Position numbers and translations under genes: made by a program | In this document: piece by piece, positions 32,028-44,544 of the stretch | Layout: each line of letters begins with the position of its first letter | Numbering within the stretch: position 1 is the first letter of the stretch | Notes under the pieces: generated by a model | Told to the model about the DNA's origin: nothing | The model's input: only the letters and a program-made list of their open reading frames with translations | Databases searched by the model: none | Assembly (NCBI RefSeq): GCF_051401765.1 | Contig: NC_135066.1 | Coordinates: 18,579,001 to 18,643,000, forward strand | Reading direction: 5' to 3' | DNA from: Calliopsis andreniformis | Lineage: Eukaryota > Arthropoda > Insecta > Hymenoptera > Andrenidae | Length of the DNA: 64,000 nt

Positions 32028-32535
32028 GTAGAGACTCCCAGATTCTAACTAATAGGAAGGCAAAAGTGACCGGATAATAGAATTTTCGCATAATAGAACA
32101 ATCACTTTCTTTTGTATTAAATTTCATTTACTTAAGCATAAATGAACAGAATTCATAATTTATTTCAATATTTAAGGATCCCAATATTCTCTTAACTACT
32201 AAATCATATAAACGTGTAATTATAAATATTATGTTCTTATTTCTCAATGTTGGAAATTAGATTTCCTGACACTATGTATTCCTGCCAATTTTGTTACACT
32301 TTTACCACTTTCGAGGTCTTTAATTATTTTGGATTTTACTTTAGTAGTTAGAACTAAGCGTTTCGATTATTTGTCATTATGGTACGTACTCCGTCAGCTA
32401 CATACCGAATTGAATATACATATACTGTACGTAAATATCGCTACACAAAGCTATTCGGACAACAGAACATCCGGATAATAGAACATTTGGATATTATAGT
32501 ATTCGAGTAATAGGGGTTTGAATATGGGACTCTAC
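32028..32535. mobile_element. Pogo/Tigger-type MITE
   Basis: TA dinucleotides flank it (32026-32027 and 32536-32537). The left end reads GTAGAGACTCCCAGATTCTA and the reverse complement of the right end reads GTAGAGTCCCATATTCAAAC. Both ends have repeated GGATAATAGAA or ATAATAGAAC words, like the ATTATCCGAACA repeats of pogo-family termini. Length is 508 bp with no coding frame. Confidence 0.75.
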
Positions 32536-32539
32536 TATA

Positions 32540-34435
32540 TTGCTAATAGCTATTATACCATACTATTAATGATACGATATTATTAACAGTCGTGAGTTGT
32601 AGGATTATATATAATGATAATATATTTTGTTACGTTTAAAACAGAGATTTTTCAATTTTCCTTTACTTTCGGCCATTACATTGCCTGGAATGTGCCATGA
32701 CAATGCTTTGTTATTATGGATTTTCCTAGTTTGTCATATTCTGGCCTTTGACGCTCAAAATTCTAAATCGTAATTATTGCATTATCCGTTCTGTCCTTGA
32801 AATCGTTGTCAAAAGTCGCGGATGCGTGCGTGCGTGCGTGTGTGTGACCACTTTTGTCGTATCAACTATCGTTACATTTTGATGTTTGTTTTTGGATTCA
32901 TGTGTCCAACTGAGTGTGTTCTGAACGCGCGATTAACACCTTGTATCGCGAATCGAACATTTTGTTATCTGCGATGCCTGTTAGAAACATTTGCGAATTG
33001 CTCATAAGACTCCAGTGCATTTGTATCTCACACAAATTAGGACGGTTACAAGTGATTGGGGGAAAGAATCTGTAATGCGACGGCATTTCGAAAATCGAAA
33101 TGAGAACCTTCGACGTTCAGTTTTGGAACACACATAAAAAATGTACACAGCGCGCGACACGACGCGACGCGTGTGAGCGACGATACCACGCGACGAAAAG
33201 GTTCGAAAACCTATGTGAATGGTTACAACGAGTTTAATAACCACTGACCGTTAATAATCCAAAGGAGCAATGGAGAATGTTGTATGTGTAGGAAAATTAA
33301 GCAATTGGTCAATTGTAGAGGAAACCAGAAAAAGAGCGCAAGCGATATATCGAAATACAAATTAACAAATTGCGTGACGGCTCCCGTAGCCCTACCCCAC
33401 CTGATTTGCCAGGATTTCTCAGTAATACAGCAGGAGTTTAATCAATTGATGATCCGCGAAGGATCCTGTCTATCCTGATTTCCGTCGACTTTCCGTCGAC
33501 AAGTCGTGAGATACGTGACGGGAGATCATGGACTAATTATTTTTTTCTTTATTCTCTCAATCTTTTTAATTTAACAGTTTCTTTGTAATAATTCTATTCA
33601 AGCAGAGATTCACTCGAGGGTGCAATGTGTTCGAGAATGAATGAACTCATAGTTCCACGTTAAATAATGTAAATAGTTCATTTAATCGTTCTAAAGATCC
33701 ACGTGTGTCTTCTCTTTTCTTTTTCAGTACTAACAGTATTCAGAGTATGAACCAGGCATTGCGTATTCCGTATTATGATCCGGCATAATTTAGGCATTGA
33801 TTCGGACACGATTTTGGACATTGATTTGGTTTTTTTATTGATTACTTCAGTTGTGCAAGTTGCACAGATTACCTAATCTGATTTTGACTTTATTTTGTAT
33901 GGTTTTGATATTGATATTTATTTGGCGTTACTTTGTGGCGATTTCGATCTCCAATTTGTTAACCACGTGGTATAGTCATTTGCATACTCCGCATGGTCTG
34001 AAGGACATCAATATCGCTGATCGATATCGTGAATATACTTTGGTGTCCTAGCGGTCACCTTAGCATGTAGAACTACGTGAAGTGGCGCGATATAAAATAT
34101 GTTATTTTCTTTTTATCGTTACTATATCATTATTTCTTTTGTACCACATGGTGTTCTTTTGTTTATATTGTCTGTATTATTGTATAATGATTTGTTCATT
34201 ATGAATAACGCGTTTTTCTATTGCTCTAATATTATTGTCATGTCACTTTTTTATTATTAGTTTACATCACTGTTAACTCCGATTACTTAACGACGAAGTA
34301 ATTTTGTTCCAAGAAACTTTACAAATCTTATCGAAAATATTATGTTTCCTTTTTTCTTTACAATTGCATTGAGCTGATTCATTTATTTGTCCGAGTACAA
34401 TACAATCCTAAGCCTTCACCTCCTGAGAAATAATG
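32540..34435. other. No gene recognised
   Basis: GCGT/GTGT repeats at about 32826-32846 and a doubled CCGTCGAC around 33490. Overlapping short frames (33002-33244, 33284-33478, 33851-34051) have no family features. GC content is slightly higher at 33050-33480. Confidence 0.35.
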
Positions 34436-34438
34436 ACG

Positions 34439-34747
34439 TGTAGCGGGTACCCTATGGGACTAGATGATTTCCTAACCCATTTAGCATTATCCTTCTGGAT
34501 AATTAATTAATAAGTATAGTAGATATACTTGTGTATCGTGACTGAGCTCTCCTTCTATCTATTATAAAAACCGCTCTGCTATTGGTTATATAAACCTAAC
34601 CCAGACCTAACCCAGACCACATTACCATTTTATATAATCTCATTATTAGCGATAGATAAAACAGAGTTAGTTGGTTAGTTACTTATAAAGAGTGTGAATA
34701 TATTAGTTTATAAAATATATCTCAGATGGCCTAGCTATCCCGTAACA
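34439..34747 (+). mobile_element. LTR-like segment
   Basis: It opens TGTAGCGGGTA and closes TATCCCGTAACA, giving the short terminal inverted repeats and TG...CA ends of an LTR. Inside, ATTGGTTATATAAACC near 34583 combines a CCAAT-like and a TATA-like element. The length of 309 bp is typical of copia-type LTRs. No second copy, primer-binding site or target duplication was found. It carries CCTAACCCAGA twice in tandem. Confidence 0.3.
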
Positions 34748-34787
34748 AAAATCGTAAGTAATGAATGGGGTTACGAACTCCGATCGT

Positions 34788-35462
34788 AACAATTTACTCA
34801 CCAGTTCGATGTTTAAACCTTCTATTTTCTAGTTGTTTCATTTTATTTTTCGGAACACGTTCTATTCAACATTAATTTAGTCTGAATTGTTACAAATTCA
34901 CTAATAATGAAATCACTTTTAATAACACTGATAGCCAAACGTTAACGATCGAGCACTGAAACACTAATGACAGCATTGCATCACTCTTAATAATACTTTA
35001 AATAATAATAACTTTTATAGAATGTTACATATATACTGTACATACACATTCAATACCAAAAAAGTAGATTTAAACTAATTTAATAGACAAAAACTAAAAA
35101 CTTTAACTAAGGCGGCAGGGAAATTAACGGTTGCTTAGACATGCTTTCAGTGCTGTTGTTACAAAACGCAGGTCAGAATCGTTTTAACACTGACATGGAA
35201 AGCAGGTCTAAGCGACCATTGATTTCCTTCGTACCTTATTTGACGTTATTATTTTTTAGTCTACTATAGTGGAGCAGTAATATTTATTATTACTTTTTCA
35301 ATGTATGGTCGTTAGTGTTTGACTATCAGTGATATTAAAAGTGGTTGCGTTATTAGTAAATTTGTAACATTCGAGACTAAATTAGAGCTGAATAGAACGT
35401 GTTCCGAAAAATAAGATGAAACAACAAGGCGATAGAAGGTTTAAACATCAAATTGGTAATTA
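34788..35462. mobile_element. Foldback MITE with about 165-bp ends
   Basis: Positions 34788-34955 match the reverse complement of 35290-35462 almost throughout. Landmarks are GATGTTTAAACCTTCTAT and TTTTTCGGAACACGTTCTAT, shared without change. The centre (35110-35240) is itself an imperfect palindrome, with GGTTGCTTAGACATGCTTTC against GGTCGCTTAGACCTGCTTTC. The whole 675-bp element could fold back on itself. No coding frame. Confidence 0.85.
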
Positions 35463-35469
35463 AATATAT

Positions 35470-36785
35470 TACCATTATATACAATTCTATATTTCACTAT
35501 TGTTAATTTTGCCATTTCGTATTGGAAGTATGGAAGAGAAAAAAAAGTTACTCGAATTAAGCTTATTAGGTCAATGCACCTTGCTAGGCCTCCTGTATTA
35601 AGGCCACTATGCTGGGCCTCACGATCAGAGTAGACGTTGTCGCGTATCAGAGTAGTGGTAGGCCCATGCTGCTATGTGTGACTTTACAGAGTCAAACCGA
35701 TGCCAAGTCTTTAACAATTTTGCTCGACTAAGCGGTTCGTTTGCGGCATATGTTTCCTTTCAAACATTTTCTCTACTAAACAATGTGAATAAGATTACGT
35801 AATAAAAAGAGTTAACATTAATTTTCAATATTATGAACAATTTTGTGGACGGTCTTTTTGCAAATTTTCATCAAACCAAAGATGTAGATTTACCTCTGAA
35901 AGCCACGACCATTCACTTTTTACGCCCTGTACAGAACACGATCACGTTATAAAATCAGTTTCATCTCAGGTGACAATTGAATCAATCACTTTTTCCTCTT
36001 GTCCCTCGCAGAGTGTTGAAAGTTCTCAGCCACAATCAGAAACATTGTACAATGCATATTAACGAAACAGGAATGTCGTGTATTGACTGTAATGTATGAT
36101 ATTTGTGGGATATGAGCATTTCGATGAGGACTAGTCCTGCGTGCTTATTCCAGAGAGCATCAAACTCCTATTTCTTCTCACACCTTGCTGCCCTTTTCTT
36201 TAATCGTGTTTCATTTTTTCTCATTCCCTGTTACTGTTTCTTAAAGTCATTTTTTTTTCGACTGTCAATTACCACCACCAAGCGCTCGACAGAGTCGCCT
36301 AAATAAACAATCGATTTCCAATCAAGGGAGATATGAATTCGTAACTTTACTTAGGATAAGCGCGCGCAACCAGATCCAAACGATGTACTTATATTCCGAA
36401 GATACTGTATTGGACATGTTTTTGCGGATATCTCTAAAACTAAAGCTGAGCAACGATTATAGTATAAGTTGTCTTGTGCGCTGTTAAATGAAAAAATTTT
36501 TCAGAACAGAGTTGCATTATTTGAGGGGACGCATGTAACTGCGGAAAGAATTTGTCCTCAAAGTCATTTGTACGAGATTCTAAGGTTTCGAAAAACTAAA
36601 TTACATTATCTTGAAGACGTAAGTAGCAAGTAACATTTCTTTCCGCTGGCTCCCGGATACTAAAAATATTTTCATAGGGTTAAAGTTTGACAAACTTTCC
36701 CTGCAAAATGAACTCCTCCCCTCGATGGGAGTGACGGTGGGGGTGGGGGGCACAATTGTTTCAGCTGTGCATACAAGCTGATAAA
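35470..36785. other. No gene recognised
   Basis: GCCCTGTACAG near 35925 resembles a mariner terminus without partner. Frames at 36103-36306 and 36601-36852 show no family features. Confidence 0.35.
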
Positions 36786-36792
36786 TATGCAG

Positions 36793-37163
36793 GGTGTTGA
36801 ATGCAAATAGCATTGAGTGTAAATAGAGGAATTCATTTAGGAGTAAGTCCAAAGTTATTCAGTTGATAATTTCAACCTAAGATTATTAGACTAGCATCAA
36901 AAAAGATTACTTTATAAATGTAGATTTAGCACAAACCTTATTTGGCAGAATCAATGTTCGGTGTGACTTCCTTCCGTTGCAATGCAAAGCTCATATCTAC
37001 TACGCTCATTACTACGCTTACAGCAACACTTCATACTAAATGAAGACTGAAAAGTACTATGTTTGTACTTGTAAAGTAATGTTTGTTCATGCTAATTTAA
37101 TAATTTTGTTTTGACGACTTTGAATGTACTTCTGAAGCAATTCCTCTATTTACATTCAATCCA
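36793..37163. mobile_element. Small foldback element
   Basis: GAGTGTAAATAGAGGAATTC near 36813 is matched by the reverse complement of GAATTCCTCTATTTACATTC-like text near 37138-37160, with a further imperfect match inward. Length is about 370 bp. Target duplication not visible. Confidence 0.5.
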
Positions 37164-37169
37164 TTGAAT

Positions 37170-39600
37170 CGTGTACAAAAATATTGGCCTAACGGGCAAA
37201 AATTCGAAAATCCGACTGTCTTCTTATTATATTTTTATTAAAATTTTGAGGATCCTAACTTGGAATATTATTTGTGTACACAAACATAGTGATGATACTG
37301 ATTTTTCGGAGGACTTTCATTAGTTTCTTGCGAAAATCTATTATTATTAATATTCTTTTGTATTATTTGTATTATTGTTATAATACATGGTATAGTGTTA
37401 TCTTTCTTTCTATCATTTGATGTATTATTTTGTATTAATTCATGTAACATTTTATATCATTCTCTAATAACTATATCATGTATTGTGAACTCCTTCTTTA
37501 AGATTTAATAGAAACTTGTCTTGAACTTTTTCTAAACAAATTGGACACTTTTAAAGTGAAATATATTTTTTCACGGTCAGATAGCCGTTTTCGTACATTT
37601 TGCATCCCGAAGAAACTCACGGTATTGAATATTCTTAGATAATAAAACTGGTTTTTTGTCGAAAGCATAAACTTTAGGACCTATGTTGGAAGAGTGTCAA
37701 ATTGAAACAAAAAAAAAAATATCTTTGAAAAAGATGTCAAAGGAAGAAATATTCTGTTTTCGACCCATCATGCAGTGTTTCCTTCTTAACTAAAAAATTT
37801 AACGTTGACTGAAGACATTCTCTACGTACCATCCGCCCTAATTTCTACAATGTTTCTATGCTATAATACTGGGTTAGGAGACTTAGCAAACTAGGCCAAG
37901 CTGTGACACCAGTGTAAAACTTCACTCGACGATCAGTTAGAAGGGGATAGAGCACTCCCTTTTTCTTGGTCATGAATTCTCTCCTTGCCTCCACTCTTTC
38001 TATGTCTTTAACCCTCTCCTTCACTGGTTATTTTTCTTCTACATTCTCGTCATCGATCTGTGTATCCATCAGCGAGTCTACCTACTTTTCCGACACTTAC
38101 AGAGTACTTCCGTCATACAATGTACACGATGTGCCTGATGAAAAATTTCAATTGCTTGCCCGTCCCTCGTTAAAATTGAATGCCTTCGGTATTTTTAGCC
38201 AGGTTAGCTCCTAGTGGTGAAATTCTCAATGTACTGGTTCTTCACCGATTTTAACGATTTTTCAAAGGATAGAGTTGTTCAAAATAACGCTCTTTGCAAC
38301 ACATTTGGAAATCCTCAAAATAGGAGTAAAGATAAGGTGCAAAAATCTCATAGAATCGTTATGTTTACATTATTTTACACAATATTGTAAATATCTCCGA
38401 TCGGTTTGACTACTTGAGAGTAACTGGAATTTTTTAAAATAAATTTATTCCAATTTTACGTTTGGACTTTTTTTATAATTCGTACAAGACGACATTTACT
38501 TACTTTTATTGCCAAAATTTGATTAAAATCGATGGTTGATAGTTTAATTTGGGATGTACCCTGCATCGGCAAAAGAAAACAACAAACATGAAAAACGATA
38601 TCGAAAAACTTATAAATCTTTTGAATTCTAGTTCTTATAACTTTTATATATTTGGAACAATAAGATTAGTTAATCGTTGCAAAGAATGTATAAAACCACG
38701 TCGAACTTATTTTGATTAAGACTAAAACGGTCAAGGTTGTCGTACGTTTATTTTTAATTGTCTGGCAACGTCACAAATTTTCGAAAAAGTACATAATTTA
38801 CAGAAAGAGCATTGATTTATATAAGTATTTTTTTAATTTGATTCATCAATAACTGAGAAGCAAGTAGCTTTTGTAATACAATGTGCATAAGAAATAATTG
38901 TACCATCCGGTAGTTTTTGTTCTAAGTATGTACATAATGTTTTAAAGTCGCACATGGGCTGTAAATTTTAACAGTGACATAACTAAAAAGTCACGGATTT
39001 CCGGAAAACGAGGTACATAATATCGCCTACAAATAAAAAATAGTATAATTTTGTGCCATCTTATTGTTACATCAAATGGGTAATACATACGAAATTCTAT
39101 TCAGGAATATGACATTTCGTATGTATCAACCTAATACATAAGTTTAATTTTATTATCCTGTTCTTTATTCTTTCATATTTTTATTATTTCAGGTTACGAA
39201 TTCTTTGGCGGGTAAATCCATCCAGAGGAATGCAGCGTGCTACTTTTAGCTATACATTAAAGGACGTCTATAATATTCGATATTCCATAATTGGATGTGC
39301 AATTTTGGACGCACTTTCGTCGTCTAACAATAAGTGAAACGATTGTTGTACGAAATGCAATTATTGTAAACAGTGACGTATGTTTAATCTTCCTAATTAA
39401 CGAACGCGGGCTGTAATTAACTCGGGCGTGACACTATTCGATTTCTGAAGCGGCTGACCGTAACGAGTGTTCCGTTCGCTCGAAACGAAACCAAGTGTTC
39501 TATTTGCGCTCGGTACAAATGTTTTATATAGGTAGTTGTAAATGGTGTGGGTCTTGTGCTTACACTGGAAAAAACGAAGAAAAGGACAAACGGTGATTAT
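37170..39600. other. No gene recognised
   Basis: ATTTGGGATGTACCCTGC near 38550-38567 could be a mariner-type end. The 82-codon frame at 37966-38214 is Ser/Thr-rich and unassigned. Confidence 0.35.
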
Positions 39601-39609
39601 GTGTAAGAT

Positions 39610-40560
39610 GTATAAAAATTATAGGGGAGTCTTGTACCTTGAGTATAGTGTACTTTGGATCAATGCAAATAACTCCGCTATGCTGCTATTTAAATACAGT
39701 CCCGCAGTACTGTATTATTTTTTTGGTTTGAGTCGACGGCTGATGTGATATAGAACGTATTTCGATAAGAATCCCTCAAGTTATTGTATAAAGGTGTTTT
39801 TCAATATCAAAAGTAATTTTTGGTTATGTTTGTTTATAGTTTACAGAAAAGCATTTCAACAGCTATAGTGTACATTACATTGTGAATATAATAATGGCTT
39901 ACTTTTAAAATTTCGCTACCATGTAGCATAACTGTGATTTTTTTATTAATAAGAATACATACCCTCGTCTGCCGTGAGCCATAACTGCGTCCTGTACCTT
40001 GGATACGGTTCCTCATACAATACGCTAAACTTGTTTATGGCACAAAATACGCAAACACGCACACACACTCACTCTCTTTTGTCGAATCTTCTGTTTCCCT
40101 AGAAGTCTAGTCATATCCCAAAGACTTTCCAGAACAAAAGATTATAAGAATGGAAAACAGGAGGAAACAGTAAAAGAAAAATGCTAAAGAAAGAATAGGA
40201 CGAAAAAGAAAATTCACAAAAAAAGTTAACAAAAGAGCGGAAAGCTTAAGAGAAATCGTGATTAAAATACGAAGGTGACACACATTTTTCATTAAAAGAA
40301 AGAATAAAACACATAGCAGAAAAATATAATGTAATCATTTTTTTTATGTAATAACTGTTAGTTTTGTCTTCTGCTTTAGTACTTTTTCCATTTATTATAT
40401 TTCAACTACTACATATTTTATTTTATTGTTACCATGTATTTGAAGAGATCGCAAAACAAATACATGTGTAGTGTATTGTGCGTTTGCTATGCTTTCTTAA
40501 TTATGGTCCAAAGTATACGATGATTGTTCCAATGTACACGAAAAGAACCTTAATCCACTG
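39610..40560. other. Possible decayed element with weak inverted ends
   Basis: AGTATAGTGTACTTTGGATC near 39641 loosely matches the reverse complement of GGTCCAAAGTATACGA near 40506. CTGTACCTTGGATAC near 39991 is a further relative. Between them is purine-rich DNA (40140-40310) without a recognisable gene. The inverted match is short. Confidence 0.25.
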
Positions 40561-40564
40561 TGAA

Positions 40565-41170
40565 AATTCTTTTTTATTTCTCATTAAAACTTTTTATGAG
40601 TGTACTACGAACTTGTTTTACATGTGACGTATTATGAAGTTGTAAAATATAAATAAAGATCAAAAAGGTAAAATATTGTACTTTTATTAGAACAAAGGTA
40701 TAACAATGTTTTTCAAAAAGGTGCCCAAAGAACAATAGTTTCCTCTATGGCACAACTATTATAGATGGATTTTCTTTCAGCTTGAAATTCAGGGACAATT
40801 TTATGATACAGTTTTTTAACAGATTTCCACCAATTCAAAGGTGTAGAAATCCGCTATGATGGTTGTGACATAATTTTTATACATCCTAGACATAACGTTC
40901 ATGATGTACCATGAAGAATTAGTAAAATTAAGTGAAATACGAAGTTTAACCGTGATTATTAATCAATAGATAATAAAATAATAGAGCCATAGAGAAGCAG
41001 CTGTTTGTTGTTTATTCAGCGGCTCTAAAAGAAATCAAAAGAGCTTACTACATAAATTTTTCAATATATATATATTATGTATACTTCCCGCTCAAAAGTA
41101 ATAAGATACTTGTTTGATCACAACAAATATCTGAAAATAGTTAATAAAACCATTAATGAATTTCACTAAA
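40565..41170. other. No gene recognised
   Basis: AT-rich; no frame or repeat partner noted. Confidence 0.35.
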
Positions 41171-41176
41171 TGTTAA

Positions 41177-42130
41177 GAGCCTAGGGTAGTCAGGTGACTT
41201 TTCGAGATTGCTTGGTCGGTATCTGTTGTTACAGTTTTCGTTACAGAAATAATATTACCTATAAATACGTGATTGCCTGACGAATGTGATTTGCCTGTAG
41301 TTCTCCCTCCACTACACACGGTACTACACGATTCGCATGTACGTGAGCTCGGCCCCTCGGACCACTTCGGATAATTTCGGAAAATCGCAAGAAAAGGCGA
41401 ATGATAACCTTACTGTTTCACTCTTAAAATGGTGTATTCAACTATTTAAGTCGTCGGTAAGCGGCACGAGCTACGAGCTACGTGACCTTCACGATTGCCC
41501 TTATAAACTCCTGGAAAAAATTAAGGGATCACAAAAATCTTCCGGAAGTTTTGATCACCTTCAAATGATTATATCTCCGCAAAAAGTGATCATAACAAAT
41601 ATTTGAAACTATCATTTTGCAGCTTCAAGCTTCTAGCTTTCGAATCAGGTACTCGATATTTTTTTTCCAAGAGGACTTTATTGGATTTGCCAGACAAATT
41701 TTTTTTTCGGCCCATGCATACTTTTAAAGTTGATGAAAATTTTTTAAAATTTGTTTATTGCGTTTCATTTAAAACAAAAAATGTCATACTCATTGGAAAT
41801 AAAATATCGAGTACCTGATCCGAACAATTAAAACAAGTCTATAGACATCCGTTTAAAAGATAGCAGATCTCTCGGGAAGACGGTTGGATAATCGCGGATA
41901 ATAGTTTCTTTTTAAGTGGTAATTTCTGAGTTCGATACGTAGCATGGAAAATCAATTTTTTCTTTTCTTTAATATTTAAATTATTGTACGTAAAGTTATT
42001 TCACAAATACTGCAATTTTTTATACAAATCTTCATTTATAAATACATATATAATAAATGTTTGTAGTCTTCTCTACAATGAGTATATATCCCGTGTATGT
42101 ATATGTACACGTAATAAATAATTTAGTTAC
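41177..42130 (-). mobile_element. TTAA-family copy, inverted orientation
   Basis: TTAA at 41173-41176 precedes GAGCCTAGGGTAGTCAGGTG, the right-end sequence of the family. The block 41177-41510 matches the reverse complement of 21.999-22.315 kb. 41870-42130 matches the reverse complement of about 100-310. The tRNA-like word GAGTTCGATAC at about 41928 is better preserved here than in other copies. The far (left) end is not recognisable. The 89-codon frame at 41337-41606 is repeat DNA. Confidence 0.6.
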
Positions 42131-42254
42131 CCCTACAGCACAGAAACGTAACTACTCCATAATTGCTACGTAAATAAGCTATTTTGGTAATGCAAACTGA
42201 GTGTCACATAAAGATAACATAAGGGTAAAAATGTCCGGCTCGTTAACATAATAT

Positions 42255-42299
42255 TGTGACTCACACTAGCTATTTCAGGCTACATAAGTGTGAGTCACA
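42255..42299. repeat. Perfect 13-bp hairpin
   Basis: TGTGACTCACACT (42255-42267) pairs with AGTGTGAGTCACA (42287-42299) across a 19-nt loop. A third GAGTGTCACAT-like word lies just upstream near 42200. Confidence 0.7.
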
Positions 42300-42419
42300 T
42301 TTGCTATTTAATTTTATATAAACCCAGAGTAAAAGCACTAATTTTATTATTACATAATGAATAATTACTTATAATTAATGTTTATAAGATATTTATTTGA
42401 ATAAATAAAATATATTTGA

Positions 42420-42870
42420 ATTTTTTTCATTCAAGTATTTTTTTTATTATTTTGTACTTAGGTTTCTTCTCATATGTGTGTTACATATTACACGACACTG
42501 AACCTACTTTTCTTTCCCTTCATATTTCAATTTCTGCTATCGTCTTAAGCGGAACAATTCCAAACCTACCAACAGTTGCAAGTTTCTTTGAAGTTTTCGA
42601 ATGTATCCAACACTTTATTTTAAAAAAATGTTTGATATGTATATTACTAGTACAAGACATGATTATAAACTCTTGATAAATTGAATATGTAAATACCTTT
42701 TATTTTTCTTACCAATCATAAGTTTTATGTCAATTTTATATTTACGAAAGTTTTGTTTTAACTGTTACGCTCTCGCAGTTCGAATCGGACGTTACTGCAG
42801 TTTACTACAAAATAGACATTTAGCATGTGAAAAGATTCGAGCTTTAAAGTAATTAATGCTAAGGGATTTG
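42420..42870. repeat. Dispersed repeat shared with 20.6-20.9 kb
   Basis: See the entry at 20600. This copy ends GTAATTAATGCTAAGGG where the other is interrupted by TTAA-family DNA, so it may represent the unoccupied site. The 86-codon frame at 42416-42676 ends LLVQDMIINS and its counterpart at 20.8 kb ends LLIQDIIIKA, so the same frame is open in both, but no protein family was recognised. Confidence 0.55.
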
Positions 42871-43079
42871 ATGTGAGAAAGTAGAAGAAATCTATTGACA
42901 TAGATTTATATGTATGTATATATGTACATAGAAAATTTCATAATGACTTAAAAATATTAGGAAAAATTAAAATCTAAACTGGCACTTTAAAATAACGTAA
43001 AAAGAATTTTAAAAATTTATTACATACAACAATACGGTAATAATTAGTGTATTTTCTATAAAAACTTAACACATTTGGT

Positions 43080-43445
43080 ACTTCCACCCTAAAGCGCCCC
43101 AGCATATTTCCTAGCGGAATTACTTTCTCCTCGGAGAGAGGGAAGTAAGAACCGTCCCACCGTAGCTGAAGGCGCAGCATTGGAAGGAGAACCAAGCACA
43201 CACGTTTCAGGAGTGGTTTTCCTCTACTTGGAAAGGCCTGAGCAAGGCGATTCATCTGTCGTACCTGCACTGCCCGTTGTCGTGCATTTTCCGCACGTTT
43301 CGTTAATTGGCACGGAAAGTGCCTGGCGTCCATCCCGACAACAATCCCTTTTGTCGAGCGACTTGCAGGGTGGATACGGCGAAGTTTCACGTATTTCTGC
43401 TTCCAGCATACGGCAGCTCGACGCGGGGAAAATACGTAATAATTT
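43080..43445 (-). other. GC-rich island with long overlapping minus-strand frames
   Basis: About 360 bp near 50% G+C inside AT-rich DNA. On the minus strand a 200-codon frame (43576-42974) spans it, and a second minus frame (43409-43224) is Cys-rich, with CKSLDKRDCC and NETCGKC. The plus strand also has a 102-codon frame. I recognise no family in any frame. It could be a coding exon, an exonised fragment or part of a retroelement. The high GC alone makes long chance frames likely. Confidence 0.3.
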
Positions 43446-43449
43446 AATA

Positions 43450-43935
43450 AATTACATATTTGATTCTTGCGACATCTACATTCCGTAATATCTACGATTA
43501 AAACAGTATGTTGTACATATGGAAAAAAGTTACACAAAATTATATGCTTCATGTGACTTTGAGATGACTTTTTCAAATCTGGTCATGAACTATGTTACTA
43601 CTATGTTCTAGTTAGACAACAAAAGTTATATAACATTGTGTTCCACTATGTTACGTAGCGGTTATATTTTGCACATGTATCAAAAGTTACAGAACTTGTG
43701 ACTCCCACGTTACGTAGTATTTACATATGGTGCTTTGGGGATGTATAATAAATAATGCAAGTAATAATATCTTCACAACAATTGCTACAGTTCTATTTTT
43801 TGAAGATGCTTGTAGAAGTTAAAATGTCTCAGCTACATATAGATTTATAAATAAAAATTTGCATACAAACATTGTAGTATTTATGAAACAATGTTACACG
43901 CAATTTAAATTCTAAAAAAGTTTTTTCAATACTTG
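43450..43935. other. No gene; weak match to TTAA-family tail
   Basis: TTGTAGTATTTATGAAACAATGTT-like text near 43873 resembles the TTGCAGTATTTGTGAAATAA found near 187 and, inverted, near 42000. Two TACGTAG words lie at about 43650 and 43710. Confidence 0.3.
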
Positions 43936-43939
43936 ACTA

Positions 43940-44295
43940 AGAAATACTTGGTGAGCCCTTTTGTAAAACAATTCAATTGTTATGAACACAGGGTTATTAC
44001 AAAACGAAGTAGATATTTTTAATACTTTATACAAATCAAACTTAAGTTTATATTAACTGGTTCTAAACGCTCTGTGTGAGTATCGAGAGTGCAAATATCA
44101 ATGGGATAGTTCACTTTGATAGGGGTGACGAACTGGCGGCCCGTGGGTCTGTTCGTTACCCGTAGACTGTAGGAGAGCGCTCTGCAGTGGAGAAGAAACT
44201 CATCGTACCTGACTATCATTACTGTTATAAGAGGATTAAGTTGTCATTATTATTATTGAAGTTCTTTACAGAAGGGCTCACCAAGTATTTCTTAT
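43940..44295. mobile_element. Short element with about 27-bp inverted ends
   Basis: GAAATACTTGGTGAGCCCTT near 43944 pairs with AAGGGCTCACCAAGTATTTC-like text near 44272, about 330 bp apart. Inside, TAGGGGTGACGAACTGGCGG near 44128 resembles a hAT-type terminus, and related text occurs near 46665. The right end overlaps the repeat at 44.27-44.54 kb. Confidence 0.4.
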
Positions 44296-44540
44296 TCAAG
44301 TAAGCTACTAACTGTAGCATAAGCAATGACTTTGTAAATTGATTTCTTATCGTGAAAATGAAAGGCGTACTCCACAGGGTGAAATACGACTTTCGTGAAG
44401 CATGTGTAAGTAGCGTCAAAAATGTTTTTAACGCAATAACAAGCCAAAGTTGGGCATATTTTATCTAGAATAAGGGATAAAAAATAACAAATAAATTCAT
44501 AAAGTTTATTTACGAATAACGGATGACAGTACAAATTTAT
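44270..44540 (-). repeat. Dispersed repeat with an open minus frame, copy 1
   Basis: The minus frame reads KSIYKVIAYATVSSLLE at its end, matching QLTKIFAYAKVNNLLE at 54.5 kb. Nucleotide similarity covers GGGCTCAC, TATTTNTTATTCAAGTAAG and TAGCATAAGCAAWGA. The protein, if it ever existed, is unidentified. Confidence 0.5.
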
Positions 44541-44544
44541 TCGT

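Noticed and set aside
34600..34622. Insect telomeric repeat
   Set aside because: CCTAACCCAGA occurs only twice and is an 11-mer, not a (TTAGG)n array.
42974..43576. 200-codon minus-strand frame as a gene
   Set aside because: It spans a GC-rich island where stops are rare in several frames; no family motif, and its AT-rich ends look noncoding. Kept only as a low-confidence 'other'.
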